A stretch of DNA of 26,486 bases from Paracoccaceae bacterium (GCA_003565055.1 PXDM01000527.1:1-26486); one strand, 5' to 3'. Shown: positions 7,226-16,061, numbered from the stretch's first letter. Program-made: numbers and translations. The notes: generated from the sequence alone by a model not told the origin.

Positions 7226-8407
7226 ATGCGTAAACCAATCCCATCGGTTCAATCCGCGAGGCTCAGCCGACGTGGCATGATGGGCTTGCTGACGGCCTCT
7301 GTGGCCGTGGCGGCCTGCGATGTGCCGGCGCTTGGCGGGATCGCAGGGGGACCTGCGCGACCGGCTGTCGTGGCACTGATGCTGCCGGGCGGGGACAGTG
7401 ATTCCGGGCGTCAGACCCTCGCGCGCGAGCTTGAAGCCGCAGCGCGCCTTGCGATGGCTGATCTCGACGGGGTGCAAATCGACCTGCGCATTTATCAGGT
7501 CGGTGTCGATCCTGGCCGTGCCGCGCAACGGACGGCGGAGGCGATAAATGACGGAGCGCGGATCATTCTCGGGCCGCTGCACGGGCCTGTCACAGCCGCT
7601 GTCGGCCCGGTTGCCGCGCAAGCGGGGGTCAATGTCCTGAGCTTTTCGAACAACCCCGATATTGCGGGCGGCAATGTGTTTCTTCTTGGGCCGTTATTCG
7701 AGAACACGGCCACGCGCATCCTCGGATATGCGGCGCAGCAAGGACGGGGTCGGGTGATGATCCTGTCAGAGCAGACCCCGGCGGGGGAAGTGGCCGAGCG
7801 CGCCATCCAGGCAGCGGCACAGCGCACGGCGGCCACCATCGTCGCGACGCAGTCCTATCCGTTCTCGCAGCAAGGCATCACGCAGGCTCTGCCGCGGATC
7901 GCGCAGGCGGCGCAGTCTTCGGGTGCGCAGAGCCTGTTGATGACCGCAGGATCGGAGGGGGCGCTGCCGCTCCTGTCCGAGAGCCTGCCGCAAAACAATG
8001 TCTCGCCGCGCGATTACCAGTTCATGGGGCTGACGCGCTGGGATATCCCGCCTGCAACATTGGAATTGTCGGGGCTGCAGGGGGGATGGTTTGCCTTGCC
8101 GGACCCCAGCCTCAACGATCAGTTCCGCGCACGCTACCGTGCAGCGCATGGGAACACGCCCTCGCCAGTGGCCGCTCTGGGCTATGATGCGATTGCGGCG
8201 GTCGGCACGCTGATGCGGCGGGGCGGGTCAACGCCGTTTTCGGTCGAGGCGCTGACCCAGCCGAACGGGTTTGTCGGGGTGAACGGGATTTTCCGGTTCC
8301 GCCGTGACGGGACGAATGAGCGCGCACTCGCTGTGGCTGAAATCCGCAACCAGCGGGTCCGGGTCCTGAGCCCCGCGCCGCGCAGCTTCGCGAGGAGCGG
8401 GTCCTGA
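7226..8407 (+). CDS. LpoA-like penicillin-binding protein activator lipoprotein (type-1 periplasmic-binding fold)
   Basis: This 393-residue lipoprotein resembles the C-terminal domain of LpoA (YraM), which activates PBP1A from the outer membrane in enterobacteria. The signal sequence contains RRGMMGLLTASVAVAAC with a good lipobox (VAAC, cysteine 31). The rest is a type-1 periplasmic-binding fold: VVALMLPGGD at about 48-57, IILGPLHGPV at about 112-121, and NVLSFSNNPDIAGGNVFLLG. It lacks the N-terminal TPR half of enteric LpoA, as is usual in alphaproteobacteria. ATG at 7226 follows AGGAG (7212-7216) and AAGG. Divergence from rsmI-yraN matches the family neighbourhood. An amino-acid-binding receptor is the alternative, but no transporter genes are near. 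The 3' end overlaps or nearly abuts glnD. Confidence 0.82.
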   Translation: MRKPIPSVQSARLSRRGMMGLLTASVAVAACDVPALGGIAGGPARPAVVALMLPGGDSDSGRQTLARELEAAARLAMADLDGVQIDLRIYQVGVDPGRAAQRTAEAINDGARIILGPLHGPVTAAVGPVAAQAGVNVLSFSNNPDIAGGNVFLLGPLFENTATRILGYAAQQGRGRVMILSEQTPAGEVAERAIQAAAQRTAATIVATQSYPFSQQGITQALPRIAQAAQSSGAQSLLMTAGSEGALPLLSESLPQNNVSPRDYQFMGLTRWDIPPATLELSGLQGGWFALPDPSLNDQFRARYRAAHGNTPSPVAALGYDAIAAVGTLMRRGGSTPFSVEALTQPNGFVGVNGIFRFRRDGTNERALAVAEIRNQRVRVLSPAPRSFARSGS

Positions 8408-8418
8408 GTTCCGACAGT

Positions 8419-11217
8419 TTGACGCCAGTGGCGCTGACATTGCCTGACACTGCGCGCTATTCCGAGCGCGCAGCGTTGCTGTTCCCGCCCGAAGATGTGC
8501 TCGACCTCAAGGCGTTGCAGGTGCGGCTCGACACGGAACTGGCCCGTGTCCGGGCGGAAGGGGCGAAGGCGCAGCGCAAGGTCATCGTCACGGAGTTGCG
8601 CACGGCCTTCAAGTCGGGCGCGGCACGGCTCGAAGCGCTGTTCGCTACGCATCCGCGCGATTCCCGCTCTTTCGTTGCTGCCAATACCTGGCTGACCGAT
8701 GCGCTTGTCACGACAGCGCTCAAGGCGGTCCAGACCCAGCTTCATCCCAACCCGACCCCGTCAGAGGGTGAGCGCATCGCCGTGCTCGCGGTCGGCGGCT
8801 ACGGGCGCGCCGAGATGGCCCCGCATTCCGATATTGATCTGTTGTTTCTGGTCCCCTGGAAGGTCACCGGCTGGGTCGAGCAGGTGATCGAATCGATGCT
8901 CTATATCATCTGGGACATGAAGCTGAAGATCGGTCATGCGAGCCGCACTGTGGCCGAATGTCTGCGGCTCGGGCGCGAGGATATCACGATCCGCACGGCG
9001 CTTCTGGAGCATCGCTTCCTGTGCGGGAACGAGCCGTTGGCCCAGACCTTGCGAGAGCGGCTCTGGGATGAGCTTTTCGCGCGCACCCACGCCGATTTCG
9101 TCGAGGCCAAGCTCGCCGAGCGCGCCGAGCGCCACAGCAAGACCGGCAATCAGCGCTACCTGCTGGAGCCGAATGTCAAGGAAGGCAAGGGCGGGCTGCG
9201 CGATCTGCAGACCCTCTACTGGATCGCGAAATACATCCACGCGGTCGATCAGGCCGAAGAATTGGTCGCGCTGGGCTTCTTCCGCGCCGAGGAATATCAG
9301 ACCTTCCGCCGGGCCGAGACCTTTCTCTGGGCCGTGCGCTGTCACATGCATCACATCGCAGGACGGGCGGTCGAGCAACTGACCTTCGATCTGCAAGTCG
9401 GCGTGGCCGAGCGGATGGAATACCATGATCACAGCGGGCGGCGCGGGGTCGAGCATTTCATGCAGGATTATTTCCGCCACGCGACCCATGTGGGCGAACT
9501 CACGCGGATTTTCCTGACAGAGCTCGAAGCGCGCCATGTCAAGCGCGAGCCGCTCCTGCGCAATTTGCTGAACAAACGCAAGAAGATGCGCGACGGTTTT
9601 AAAGTCGTCCAGAACCGGCTCGATGTCGAAGACCCGGACACGCTCTTTCGTGATCCGCTCAATATCCTGCGGTTGTTCGAGGACGGGCTGAGCACGGGCT
9701 ATCTGCTGCATCCGAATGCGATGCGTCTCGTCGCGGCCAATCTGCATCTGATCGACGAGCCGATGCGCAACGATCCCGAAGCGCGCAAGATTTTCCTGCG
9801 CATGATGCTCAAACATGCCAATCCCGAACGCGCGCTGCGGCGCATGAACGAGCTTGGTGTGCTCGGGGCGTTCATCCCTGAATTCGAGCCCATCGTGGCG
9901 ATGATGCAATTCAACGTCTATCACCACTACACGGTCGATGAGCATACGATCCAATGCATCAGCACACTGGCCCAGATCGAGCGCGAAGAACTGGTCGAGG
10001 AACTGCCGATCGCCTCGCGGATTCTGAAAGACGGGGTGAACCGCCGGGTGCTCTATGTGGCGCTGCTGATGCATGACATCGGCAAGGGGCGGCCCGAGGA
10101 TCATTCGGTGCTCGGCGCGCAGATCGCGCGCCGGGTCGCGCCGCGTCTGGGGCTGAAAAAGGCCGAATGCGAGACTGTCGAATGGCTGGTGCGCTATCAT
10201 CTGCTGATGGCTGACACCGCGCAGAAACGCGATATCTCGGACCCGCGCACCCTGCGCGATTTCGCCAAACTGGTGAAGAGCCGTGACCGTCTGGACCTGC
10301 TCACAGTGCTCACAGTCTGCGACATTCGCGGCGTCGGGCCGGGCACCTGGAACAACTGGAAGGCGCAGCTTTTGCGCACGCTCTACCACGAGACCGCCAC
10401 CGCGCTGGAAACCGGGCTGGAGGCGCTCAACCGCGAGAACCGCACGCATGAGGCCAAGCGCGCCCTGCGCGCGGCACTCGACACATGGCCGCGCGCGGCC
10501 CAACGCGCCGAGATTGCACGGCATTTCGATCCCTACTGGCAGGGCCTGCCGACGGATACGCACCGCGTCTTCGCCGATCTGCTGCAAGGCATTTCCGCCG
10601 ATGAAATCCGCACTGATCTGCATCAGGACCATGACCGTGACGCGACGCGGGCCTGTTTCGTGCTGTCGGATCATCCCGGCATTTTTGCGCGGTTTGCAGG
10701 CGCTTTGGCACTGGTGGGTGCGAATATCGTCGATGCGCGCAGCTACACGACCAAGGACGGCTTCGCGACGGCGGTGTTCTGGATTCAGGACGCCGAGGGC
10801 CATCCCTATGAAGACAACCGCCTGCCGCGCCTGCGCACGATGATCGAGCGGACGCTGAAGGGCGAAGTGGTGGCCTCGGAAGCGCTGGTGGACCGCGACA
10901 GGGTCAAGAAACGCGAGCGCGCCTTCCGTGTGCCGACCTCGATCAGTTTCGACAATGAGGGCTCTGAGGTCTACACGATCATCGAAGTGGACACCCGCGA
11001 CCGTCCCGGCCTGCTCTATGATCTGGCGCGCAGTTTCGCGGATGCGAATGTCTATATTGCCAGCGCGGTGATTGCGACTTATGGCGTGCAGGCCGTCGAT
11101 ACGTTTTATGTGAAAGACATGTTCGGACTGAAACTGCATTCCAAATCCCGCCAGGACGCGCTGGAAAAGAAACTGCGCGCCGCGATTGCCGCAGGGGCTG
11201 AACGGGCGGCACGCTGA
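8419..11217 (+). CDS. glnD: Bifunctional PII uridylyltransferase / uridylyl-removing enzyme
   Basis: GlnD senses glutamine and adds UMP to, or removes it from, PII proteins, controlling nitrogen assimilation. From the TTG at 8419 it is 932 residues, normal for Rhodobacterales. The nucleotidyltransferase core GGYGRAEMAPHSDID is at about 126-140. The HD domain (LMHDIGKG...EDHSVLGAQIA) is near 550, and two ACT domains start near 743 (LSDHPGIFARFAGAL) and 851 (VDTRDRPGLLYDLA). The start is awkward: GAGGAG at 8392-8397 is too far from the TTG but sits six bases before an in-frame CTG at 8404 that overlaps the lpoA-like stop (CTGA). A CTG start adding five residues is therefore plausible. Its stop overlaps the murJ ATG by one base (TGATG). 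Confidence 0.97.
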   Translation: MTPVALTLPDTARYSERAALLFPPEDVLDLKALQVRLDTELARVRAEGAKAQRKVIVTELRTAFKSGAARLEALFATHPRDSRSFVAANTWLTDALVTTALKAVQTQLHPNPTPSEGERIAVLAVGGYGRAEMAPHSDIDLLFLVPWKVTGWVEQVIESMLYIIWDMKLKIGHASRTVAECLRLGREDITIRTALLEHRFLCGNEPLAQTLRERLWDELFARTHADFVEAKLAERAERHSKTGNQRYLLEPNVKEGKGGLRDLQTLYWIAKYIHAVDQAEELVALGFFRAEEYQTFRRAETFLWAVRCHMHHIAGRAVEQLTFDLQVGVAERMEYHDHSGRRGVEHFMQDYFRHATHVGELTRIFLTELEARHVKREPLLRNLLNKRKKMRDGFKVVQNRLDVEDPDTLFRDPLNILRLFEDGLSTGYLLHPNAMRLVAANLHLIDEPMRNDPEARKIFLRMMLKHANPERALRRMNELGVLGAFIPEFEPIVAMMQFNVYHHYTVDEHTIQCISTLAQIEREELVEELPIASRILKDGVNRRVLYVALLMHDIGKGRPEDHSVLGAQIARRVAPRLGLKKAECETVEWLVRYHLLMADTAQKRDISDPRTLRDFAKLVKSRDRLDLLTVLTVCDIRGVGPGTWNNWKAQLLRTLYHETATALETGLEALNRENRTHEAKRALRAALDTWPRAAQRAEIARHFDPYWQGLPTDTHRVFADLLQGISADEIRTDLHQDHDRDATRACFVLSDHPGIFARFAGALALVGANIVDARSYTTKDGFATAVFWIQDAEGHPYEDNRLPRLRTMIERTLKGEVVASEALVDRDRVKKRERAFRVPTSISFDNEGSEVYTIIEVDTRDRPGLLYDLARSFADANVYIASAVIATYGVQAVDTFYVKDMFGLKLHSKSRQDALEKKLRAAIAAGAERAAR

Positions 11218-12791
11218 TGGCCCGCATCCGGCTGGTGGCGGGGTTCCTGACCGTGGGGCTATGGACGCTGCTCAGCCGCGTCTTCGGCTTCGCGCGCGAC
11301 GTCATGATGGCGGCCTATCTCGGGGCGGGGCCGGTGACGGATGCCTTTTTCGTGGCCTTCTCGCTGCCCAACATGTTCCGCCGCTTCTTCGCCGAAGGCG
11401 CGTTCAACTTTGCCTTTGTCCCGCTCTTCGCCAAGAAGCACGAAGCAGGCGAGGATGCCGAGAGCTTCGCGCGCGATGCCTTCTGGGGTATGGCCGCGGT
11501 TCTCTTGGTGTTTTCCACGCTTGCTGTGATTGCAATGCCCTTCCTCGTCTGGGCCATGGCGGCAGGCTTCGCGCAGGATGACCGTTTCGACATGGCCGTG
11601 GTCTTCGGGCGCGTGGCCTTTCCCTATATCTTCTTCATTTCGCTGACAGCGCTTCTGTCCGGGATGCTGAACGCGGTTGGCCGCTTCACCGCTGCTGCCG
11701 CCGCGCCGGTACTGCTGAACGTGGTCTTTGTCGCGGCGATGTTGCTCGCGGATCGCGCAGGCTGGCCCATGGGGTTGACGCTCGCATGGGCGGTGCCAAT
11801 CGCCGGCGTCGTGCAGCTTGCCGTGCTCTGGATCGCCGTGCAGCGCGCAGGCTTCGCGATGCGCTTCCGGCGGCCCCGCCTGACACCGGAATTGAAGCGG
11901 CTGGCGATCATCGCGGCCCCGGCGTTGCTCGCGGGCGGGGTGGTGCAGATCAACCTGATCGTAGGGCGGCAGGTCGCGAGTTTCACCGAAAACGCGGTGT
12001 CCTGGCTGTCCTATGCCGACCGGCTCTATCAGCTGCCGCTGGGCGTGGTGGGGATCGCGGTCGGCGTCGTGCTGCTGCCGGAACTCTCGCGGCGGCTGCG
12101 CGCGGGCGACGCGGGCGCGGGCCAGCACAGTTTCAACAGGGGGCTGGAGTTTTCGCTCTTTCTGACGCTGCCTTCGGCTGTCGCGCTGGTGGTGATCGCA
12201 AGCCCGATTATCGAGGTGCTCTTCGGGCGCGGCGTCTGGACAGCGACGGACACGCAAGCGACTGCGCTTGCGCTCGCGGTCTATGCGCTCGGGCTTCCGG
12301 CCTTCGTGCTCCACAAGGTGCTGCAGCCGCTCTATTACGCCCGCCATGACACCAAACGCCCGTTCAAATACGCGCTTGTCTCAATGGTGGTGAATGCGCT
12401 TGTCGCCATCGGGCTGATGCCGGTCATCGGCTTTGTCGCGGCCGCCTTGGCGACGACGCTGGCGGCCTGGGTGATGGTCTGGCAGCTCTGGGCGGGCTCG
12501 CGCGACATTGGGCAGGCGGCGCAGCTTGATGCGCAGCTCAAGCGGCGGTTGTGGCGGATCGTGCTGGCGGCTGTGCTCATGGGGGGCGCGCTGCATGGGC
12601 TGCATCTCATGCTCGCGGGGATGCTCGTGCAATCGGGGCTGCGTTATCTGGCGCTTCTGGCGCTGATCCTTGGCGGCGCGGCGGTCTACCTTAGCGTCGC
12701 GCAGGCGATTGGTGCGATGAATCTGGGCGAGTTGCGCACGGCGCTCAAGCGCTCACGCGCGTCGAAAGCGGCGGATGACGCCGGGGCGTAG
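11217..12791 (+). CDS. murJ: Lipid II flippase MurJ (MviN)
   Basis: MurJ moves the peptidoglycan precursor lipid II across the inner membrane. The 524-residue protein is almost entirely hydrophobic segments, consistent with the family's 14 helices. The N-terminal signature LLSRVFGFARDVMMAAYLGAG is at about 19-39, followed by FRRFFAEGAFNFAFVPLF at about 57-74. The conserved SYADRLYQLPLGVVGIA segment lies in the middle and LQPLYYARHDTKRPFKYA later. The ATG overlaps the glnD stop by one base, and this glnD-murJ pairing is common in alphaproteobacteria. The last 39 bases overlap the end of the convergent rhomboid-like gene. With the LpoA-like lipoprotein upstream, the operon is weighted towards cell-wall synthesis. 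Confidence 0.96.
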   Translation: MARIRLVAGFLTVGLWTLLSRVFGFARDVMMAAYLGAGPVTDAFFVAFSLPNMFRRFFAEGAFNFAFVPLFAKKHEAGEDAESFARDAFWGMAAVLLVFSTLAVIAMPFLVWAMAAGFAQDDRFDMAVVFGRVAFPYIFFISLTALLSGMLNAVGRFTAAAAAPVLLNVVFVAAMLLADRAGWPMGLTLAWAVPIAGVVQLAVLWIAVQRAGFAMRFRRPRLTPELKRLAIIAAPALLAGGVVQINLIVGRQVASFTENAVSWLSYADRLYQLPLGVVGIAVGVVLLPELSRRLRAGDAGAGQHSFNRGLEFSLFLTLPSAVALVVIASPIIEVLFGRGVWTATDTQATALALAVYALGLPAFVLHKVLQPLYYARHDTKRPFKYALVSMVVNALVAIGLMPVIGFVAAALATTLAAWVMVWQLWAGSRDIGQAAQLDAQLKRRLWRIVLAAVLMGGALHGLHLMLAGMLVQSGLRYLALLALILGGAAVYLSVAQAIGAMNLGELRTALKRSRASKAADDAGA

Positions 12792-13421
12792 CACGCGCCC
12801 CAGCGCGTAGCCTGTCACGCAGGCCACGAGATCCGCCACCCAGTCCGTCCCGCCGCCCACGATCAGCGCGAGTGCCAGCCGCGCGCCGATCAGCACGAAC
12901 ACCAACCCCAGCGCTGTGATCCGGGCGCGCAGCACCCCTTCGCCATGCCAGACGACCCCCGCATAGCAGCCGGCGAGCGCGAAGATCAGCGGATAGCCCC
13001 CGATCAGCCATGTGCCGGGATCCGCCAACAGCCCGAAGGCCAGCCCGCCTGCGATCTGCGACAGCGCCAGCACCGCGAGCACCCGCGCTGATCCCAAAGC
13101 TTCCGCGCAGACCTTGCCGAGGGCCGCCGTGATCACCACCACCAGCCCCGCCTGCGCCGGGCCGAGATGGACAAAGCCGTAGGCGAGATAGCGCAGCAGA
13201 TGCTCGGGCGGGGTCTGGCGCGTCTCGATCATCCAGTCTTGCAGCTCGGGCGTGATCCCCGCCAGCACCAGCGCCTGCGCGCGCCAGCCTGCACTTCCGG
13301 CCCAGTTCACCAGCCCATGCGCGCCTGCCCAGAGCACCAGCTCGACACTGGCAATCGCGATGACCAGAAGCCAGACCGCGAAGGGCAGCGGATTGAGGAT
13401 GCGTGCGCGCGCGTCTGTCAT
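12753..13421 (-). CDS. Rhomboid-family membrane protein, probably proteolytically inactive
   Basis: This 222-residue protein has about six hydrophobic segments and a rhomboid-like order: NPLPFAVWLLVIAIASVE in TM1, YLAYGFVHLGP before TM2, GGYPLIFALAG (about 141-151) where the GxSG serine motif is expected, and DWVADLVACVTGYALG (193-208) where the last helix normally carries the catalytic histidine. There is no serine in the first of these motifs and no histidine in the second, and the oxyanion asparagine is also not apparent. It is therefore likely a pseudo-rhomboid acting by binding membrane clients. I recall similar serine-less rhomboids in other Rhodobacterales. ATG at 13421 (MTDARARIL) is preferred over the in-frame TTG at 13460. 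It overlaps murJ tail-to-tail and is divergent from trpS. Confidence 0.8.
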   Translation of the reverse strand: MTDARARILNPLPFAVWLLVIAIASVELVLWAGAHGLVNWAGSAGWRAQALVLAGITPELQDWMIETRQTPPEHLLRYLAYGFVHLGPAQAGLVVVITAALGKVCAEALGSARVLAVLALSQIAGGLAFGLLADPGTWLIGGYPLIFALAGCYAGVVWHGEGVLRARITALGLVFVLIGARLALALIVGGGTDWVADLVACVTGYALGRVLRPGVIRRFRRA

Positions 13422-13504
13422 CTTGGCCGCTTGCCCTGAGTTGACCTTGTCAGGCCCCAAGGCTAATGCAGCGCGACCGCCTTTTCCAGACAGGAGCCCG
13501 CGAG

Positions 13505-14542
13505 ATGTCCGACGCGCCCGCCAAGACTTTCCCGAAACGCATCTTTTCGGGCATCCAGCCCTCTGGCGGCCTCACGCTGGGCAATTATCTGGGCGCGATC
13601 AAGCGCTTTGTCGCCGCGCAGGATGAAGGGATCGAGACGATCTATTGCATGGTCGATCTGCACGCGATCACGGTCTGGCAAGACCCCGACAAGCTGCGCC
13701 ACGCGACGCGCGAGCTGGCGGCGGGCTATATCGCAGCGGGGCTGGACCCCGCGCGCTCGATCCTGTTCAACCAGTCGCAGGTCGCCGCCCATGCGCAACT
13801 CGCGTGGATATTCAACTGCGTGGCGCGGATGGGCTGGCTGCGGCGGATGACGCAGTTCAAGGACAAGGCGGGGAAGCACGCCGAGGAAGCCTCGGTCGGG
13901 CTGTTCGCCTATCCCAATCTGATGGCCGCCGATATTCTGGCCTATCACGCGACCCATGTGCCTGTGGGCGAGGATCAGAAACAGCATCTGGAATTAACGC
14001 GCGACATTGCGATCAAGTTCAACCATGATTTCGGCGTGGATTTCTTCCCTGTGGTCGAGCCCGTGATCGAAGGAGCCGCGACCCGCGTGATGAGCTTGCG
14101 TGACGGGACGAAGAAAATGTCGAAATCCGACCCGTCCGACCAGTCGCGGATCAACCTGACTGATGACGCGGATGCCATCGCTCAGAAGATCCGCAAGGCG
14201 CGCACCGACCCGGAACCCTTGCCCGAGACGCTCGACGGGCTGGAGGGCCGGGCCGAGGCGCGTAATCTGGTCAATATCTACGCCGCCCTCGCGGATATGA
14301 CGCCTGAGGCCGTGATTGCCACGCATGGCGGGCAGGGGTTCGGGGCGTTCAAACCCGCGCTGGCGGAACTGGCGGTCGAGAAACTTGCGCCGCTGAACGC
14401 CGAGATGCGTCGCCTGATGCAAGACGTGGCCGAGATCGACCGCGTGCTTGGCGAAGGGGCCGCCCGCGCCGATGCGATCGCCGCGCCGATTCTGGCGCAG
14501 ACCTATGACATCGTGGGCATGATCCGCTCAAGGATGGAGTGA
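13505..14542 (+). CDS. trpS: Tryptophanyl-tRNA synthetase
   Basis: TrpS is the class I synthetase that charges tRNA-Trp in the cytoplasm. From the ATG at 13505 it has 345 residues, a normal length. The HIGH-region equivalent IQPSGGLTLGNYLG is at about 17-30, and KKMSKSD with the KMSKS loop at 203-209. Conserved CMVDLHAIT and GEDQKQHLELTRDIA are between them. AGGAG sits 9 bases upstream of 13505; an in-frame ATG at 13466 would add 13 poorly conserved residues. It is a single-gene unit, divergent from the rhomboid-like gene and closed by the terminator at 14558-14588. Confidence 0.97.
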   Translation: MSDAPAKTFPKRIFSGIQPSGGLTLGNYLGAIKRFVAAQDEGIETIYCMVDLHAITVWQDPDKLRHATRELAAGYIAAGLDPARSILFNQSQVAAHAQLAWIFNCVARMGWLRRMTQFKDKAGKHAEEASVGLFAYPNLMAADILAYHATHVPVGEDQKQHLELTRDIAIKFNHDFGVDFFPVVEPVIEGAATRVMSLRDGTKKMSKSDPSDQSRINLTDDADAIAQKIRKARTDPEPLPETLDGLEGRAEARNLVNIYAALADMTPEAVIATHGGQGFGAFKPALAELAVEKLAPLNAEMRRLMQDVAEIDRVLGEGAARADAIAAPILAQTYDIVGMIRSRME

Positions 14543-14557
14543 GCCGCGGCAGTTACG

Positions 14558-14588
14558 AAAAAAGCCCCGGTCACGACCGGGGCTTTTT
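14558..14588. terminator. Bidirectional rho-independent terminator
   Basis: An A-run, the hairpin GCCCCGGT-CACG-ACCGGGGC and a T-run (TTTTTT) form a textbook intrinsic terminator that reads in both directions. It lies between the convergent trpS and first L,D-transpeptidase genes, 15 bases after the trpS stop. Confidence 0.95.
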
Positions 14589-14608
14589 TCATTCTGTGAA
14601 ATCGTTTT

Positions 14609-15205
14609 TCAAATCACGCGGACCTGGGTGCCGACCTTGACCAGCTCATAGAGATATTCGACATGCGGGTTCATCAACCCAAAACAGCCATTCGACGCGC
14701 GCCGCCCGATCTTGGCAGGGTTGTCGATGCCGTGGATGCGGTAATATTGCCAGCCAAGGTTCATCGCGCGCGTCCCCAGCGGGTTGGTCGGGTCGCCGCC
14801 TTCCACGCGCTCGGGCAGGGATGGGTCGCGCTGGCGCATGTTGGGCGTCGGAATCCATGTGGGCTGGTAGCGCAGCAGTGTGATCGAAGTCGTCCCACGC
14901 CGCGTGAATTCCTCGGTCATGGGCACAGAGCACGGGTAGGAGAGATTGACCTGCCCATCCTCGGACCAGTAGTGCAGCGCGCGCGAATAGGTGTCGCACA
15001 GGATCGCACCATTGCGCAGGTTCGAGAAATGATCCTCCCACTTGTGATTGCGAAACCCCATCACATTGCGCCGCGTCGTCGTGCGCACATTGGTCTCGGC
15101 TTCGAAATCCGCCTGAGCCCGCAGCACGGCAGGCATGGCAAAGCTCCCCAGCGTCATTGCTCCGGCACCCAGAAGGGCGCGACGCGACAGAGATGACTTG
15201 GTCAT
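14609..15205 (-). CDS. L,D-transpeptidase-like (YkuD domain) exported protein, copy 1
   Basis: This 198-residue protein has a Tat-type signal peptide (LSRRALLGAGAMTLG, residues 6-20) ending near AVLRAQA. It carries a YkuD domain with His158 in YRIHGID and the catalytic cysteine Cys174 in RASNGCFGLMN. YkuD enzymes make 3-3 peptidoglycan crosslinks or attach proteins to peptidoglycan in the periplasm. The usual SHGC motif reads SNGC here, which I have seen in other alphaproteobacterial members. The ATG at 15205 is 9 bases after GGGG; a GTG at 15220 is in frame but has no ribosome site. It is 82% identical (115 of 140 aligned residues, counted by hand) to the next gene upstream, so the pair is a tandem duplication. 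Confidence 0.9.
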   Translation of the reverse strand: MTKSSLSRRALLGAGAMTLGSFAMPAVLRAQADFEAETNVRTTTRRNVMGFRNHKWEDHFSNLRNGAILCDTYSRALHYWSEDGQVNLSYPCSVPMTEEFTRRGTTSITLLRYQPTWIPTPNMRQRDPSLPERVEGGDPTNPLGTRAMNLGWQYYRIHGIDNPAKIGRRASNGCFGLMNPHVEYLYELVKVGTQVRVI

Positions 15206-15350
15206 CGCACAAATCCCCACATTTAACGTATTCGTTACGCCATATGTGTCAGGATCGCAGCGTAAATCAAGTCACGAGCCTGTGGGTCGCGACGTTTCTG
15301 TGGCTCTGCGGCACCAAATTTGACAGTTGATGCCAGATTTTACGCGGAAA
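15206..15350. promoter_or_regulatory. Intergenic region between the two L,D-transpeptidase genes, with a palindrome
   Basis: These 145 bases separate the tandem copies and hold any separate promoter for copy 1. A perfect inverted repeat TAACG-TATT-CGTTA lies at 15224-15237, about 20 bases before the copy 1 start, and could be an operator. I see no intrinsic terminator after copy 2, so co-transcription is also possible. Confidence 0.3.
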
Positions 15351-15950
15351 TCAGATCACGCGGACCTGCGTGCCGACCTCGACGAGTTCGTAAAGCTCTT
15401 CGACATGGGCATTCATCAAGCCAAAACACCCGTTTGAGGCGCGCCGCCCGACCTTGGCAGGATTGTCGATTCCGTGGACACGGTAATATTGCCAACTGAG
15501 ATTCATCGCGCGCGTGCCCATCGGGTTTTTGGGATCACCGCCCTCGACACGCTCGGGCAGCGACGGGTCACGTTCGCGCATATTGGGTGTCGGGATCCAT
15601 GTCGGCATATGCCGCTTCAGGGTCACTTCCGTCATGCCGCGCCGGGTGAATTCTTCGGTCATGGGCACGGAGGAGGGATAAGCGAGATATGTCGCTTCAT
15701 CCTCGGACCAGTAATGTACTGCGCGCGATTGCGTGTCGCAAAGGATCGCACCGCGCCGCAGATGCGAGAAGTGATCCTGCCAGTCGTGCAGCGTGAAGCC
15801 CATGACATTGCGTCGCACCGTTTCGGCCGGGGCTTCGCGCTCATAATCAGCGAGACCTTCGGCGCGCAACACAGCGGGCATGGCCAATGTGCCAAGCGCC
15901 AACGCGCCAGAAGACAGAAGATAACGACGGGACAGGGGGGTGCTGCTCAT
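15351..15950 (-). CDS. L,D-transpeptidase-like (YkuD domain) exported protein, copy 2
   Basis: This 199-residue paralogue of the downstream gene has a Tat-type leader LSRRYLLSSGALALG (residues 6-20) and a mature start near AEGLADYE. His159 (YRVHGID) and Cys175 (RASNGCFGLMN) match copy 1, including Asn for His in the usual SHGC motif. The copies diverge most in the signal region and in residues 86-115 and are nearly identical around the active site and C-terminus (VGTQVRVI). I use the ATG at 15950, which places the twin arginine near the N-terminus; an ATG-like extension to 16016 adds 22 residues without signal character. Likely periplasmic peptidoglycan crosslinking, inferred from the family. 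Confidence 0.9.
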   Translation of the reverse strand: MSSTPLSRRYLLSSGALALGTLAMPAVLRAEGLADYEREAPAETVRRNVMGFTLHDWQDHFSHLRRGAILCDTQSRAVHYWSEDEATYLAYPSSVPMTEEFTRRGMTEVTLKRHMPTWIPTPNMRERDPSLPERVEGGDPKNPMGTRAMNLSWQYYRVHGIDNPAKVGRRASNGCFGLMNAHVEELYELVEVGTQVRVI

Positions 15951-16061
15951 ATCTTTGCTCTCATATTGCCTGATTACCGCAAGATGTGACCCGCGCGCTA
16001 TGGAATGGCAAGTCACGGTCCCGTGGGAGGTTGTGATGGCACCGGTTCGGCAGAAGTGCGT

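Noticed and set aside
8761..11139. 792-codon open frame on the minus strand opposite glnD
   Set aside because: It mirrors the glnD frame in GC-rich DNA, is rich in His, Arg and Gln, and shows no domain; glnD is certain on the other strand.
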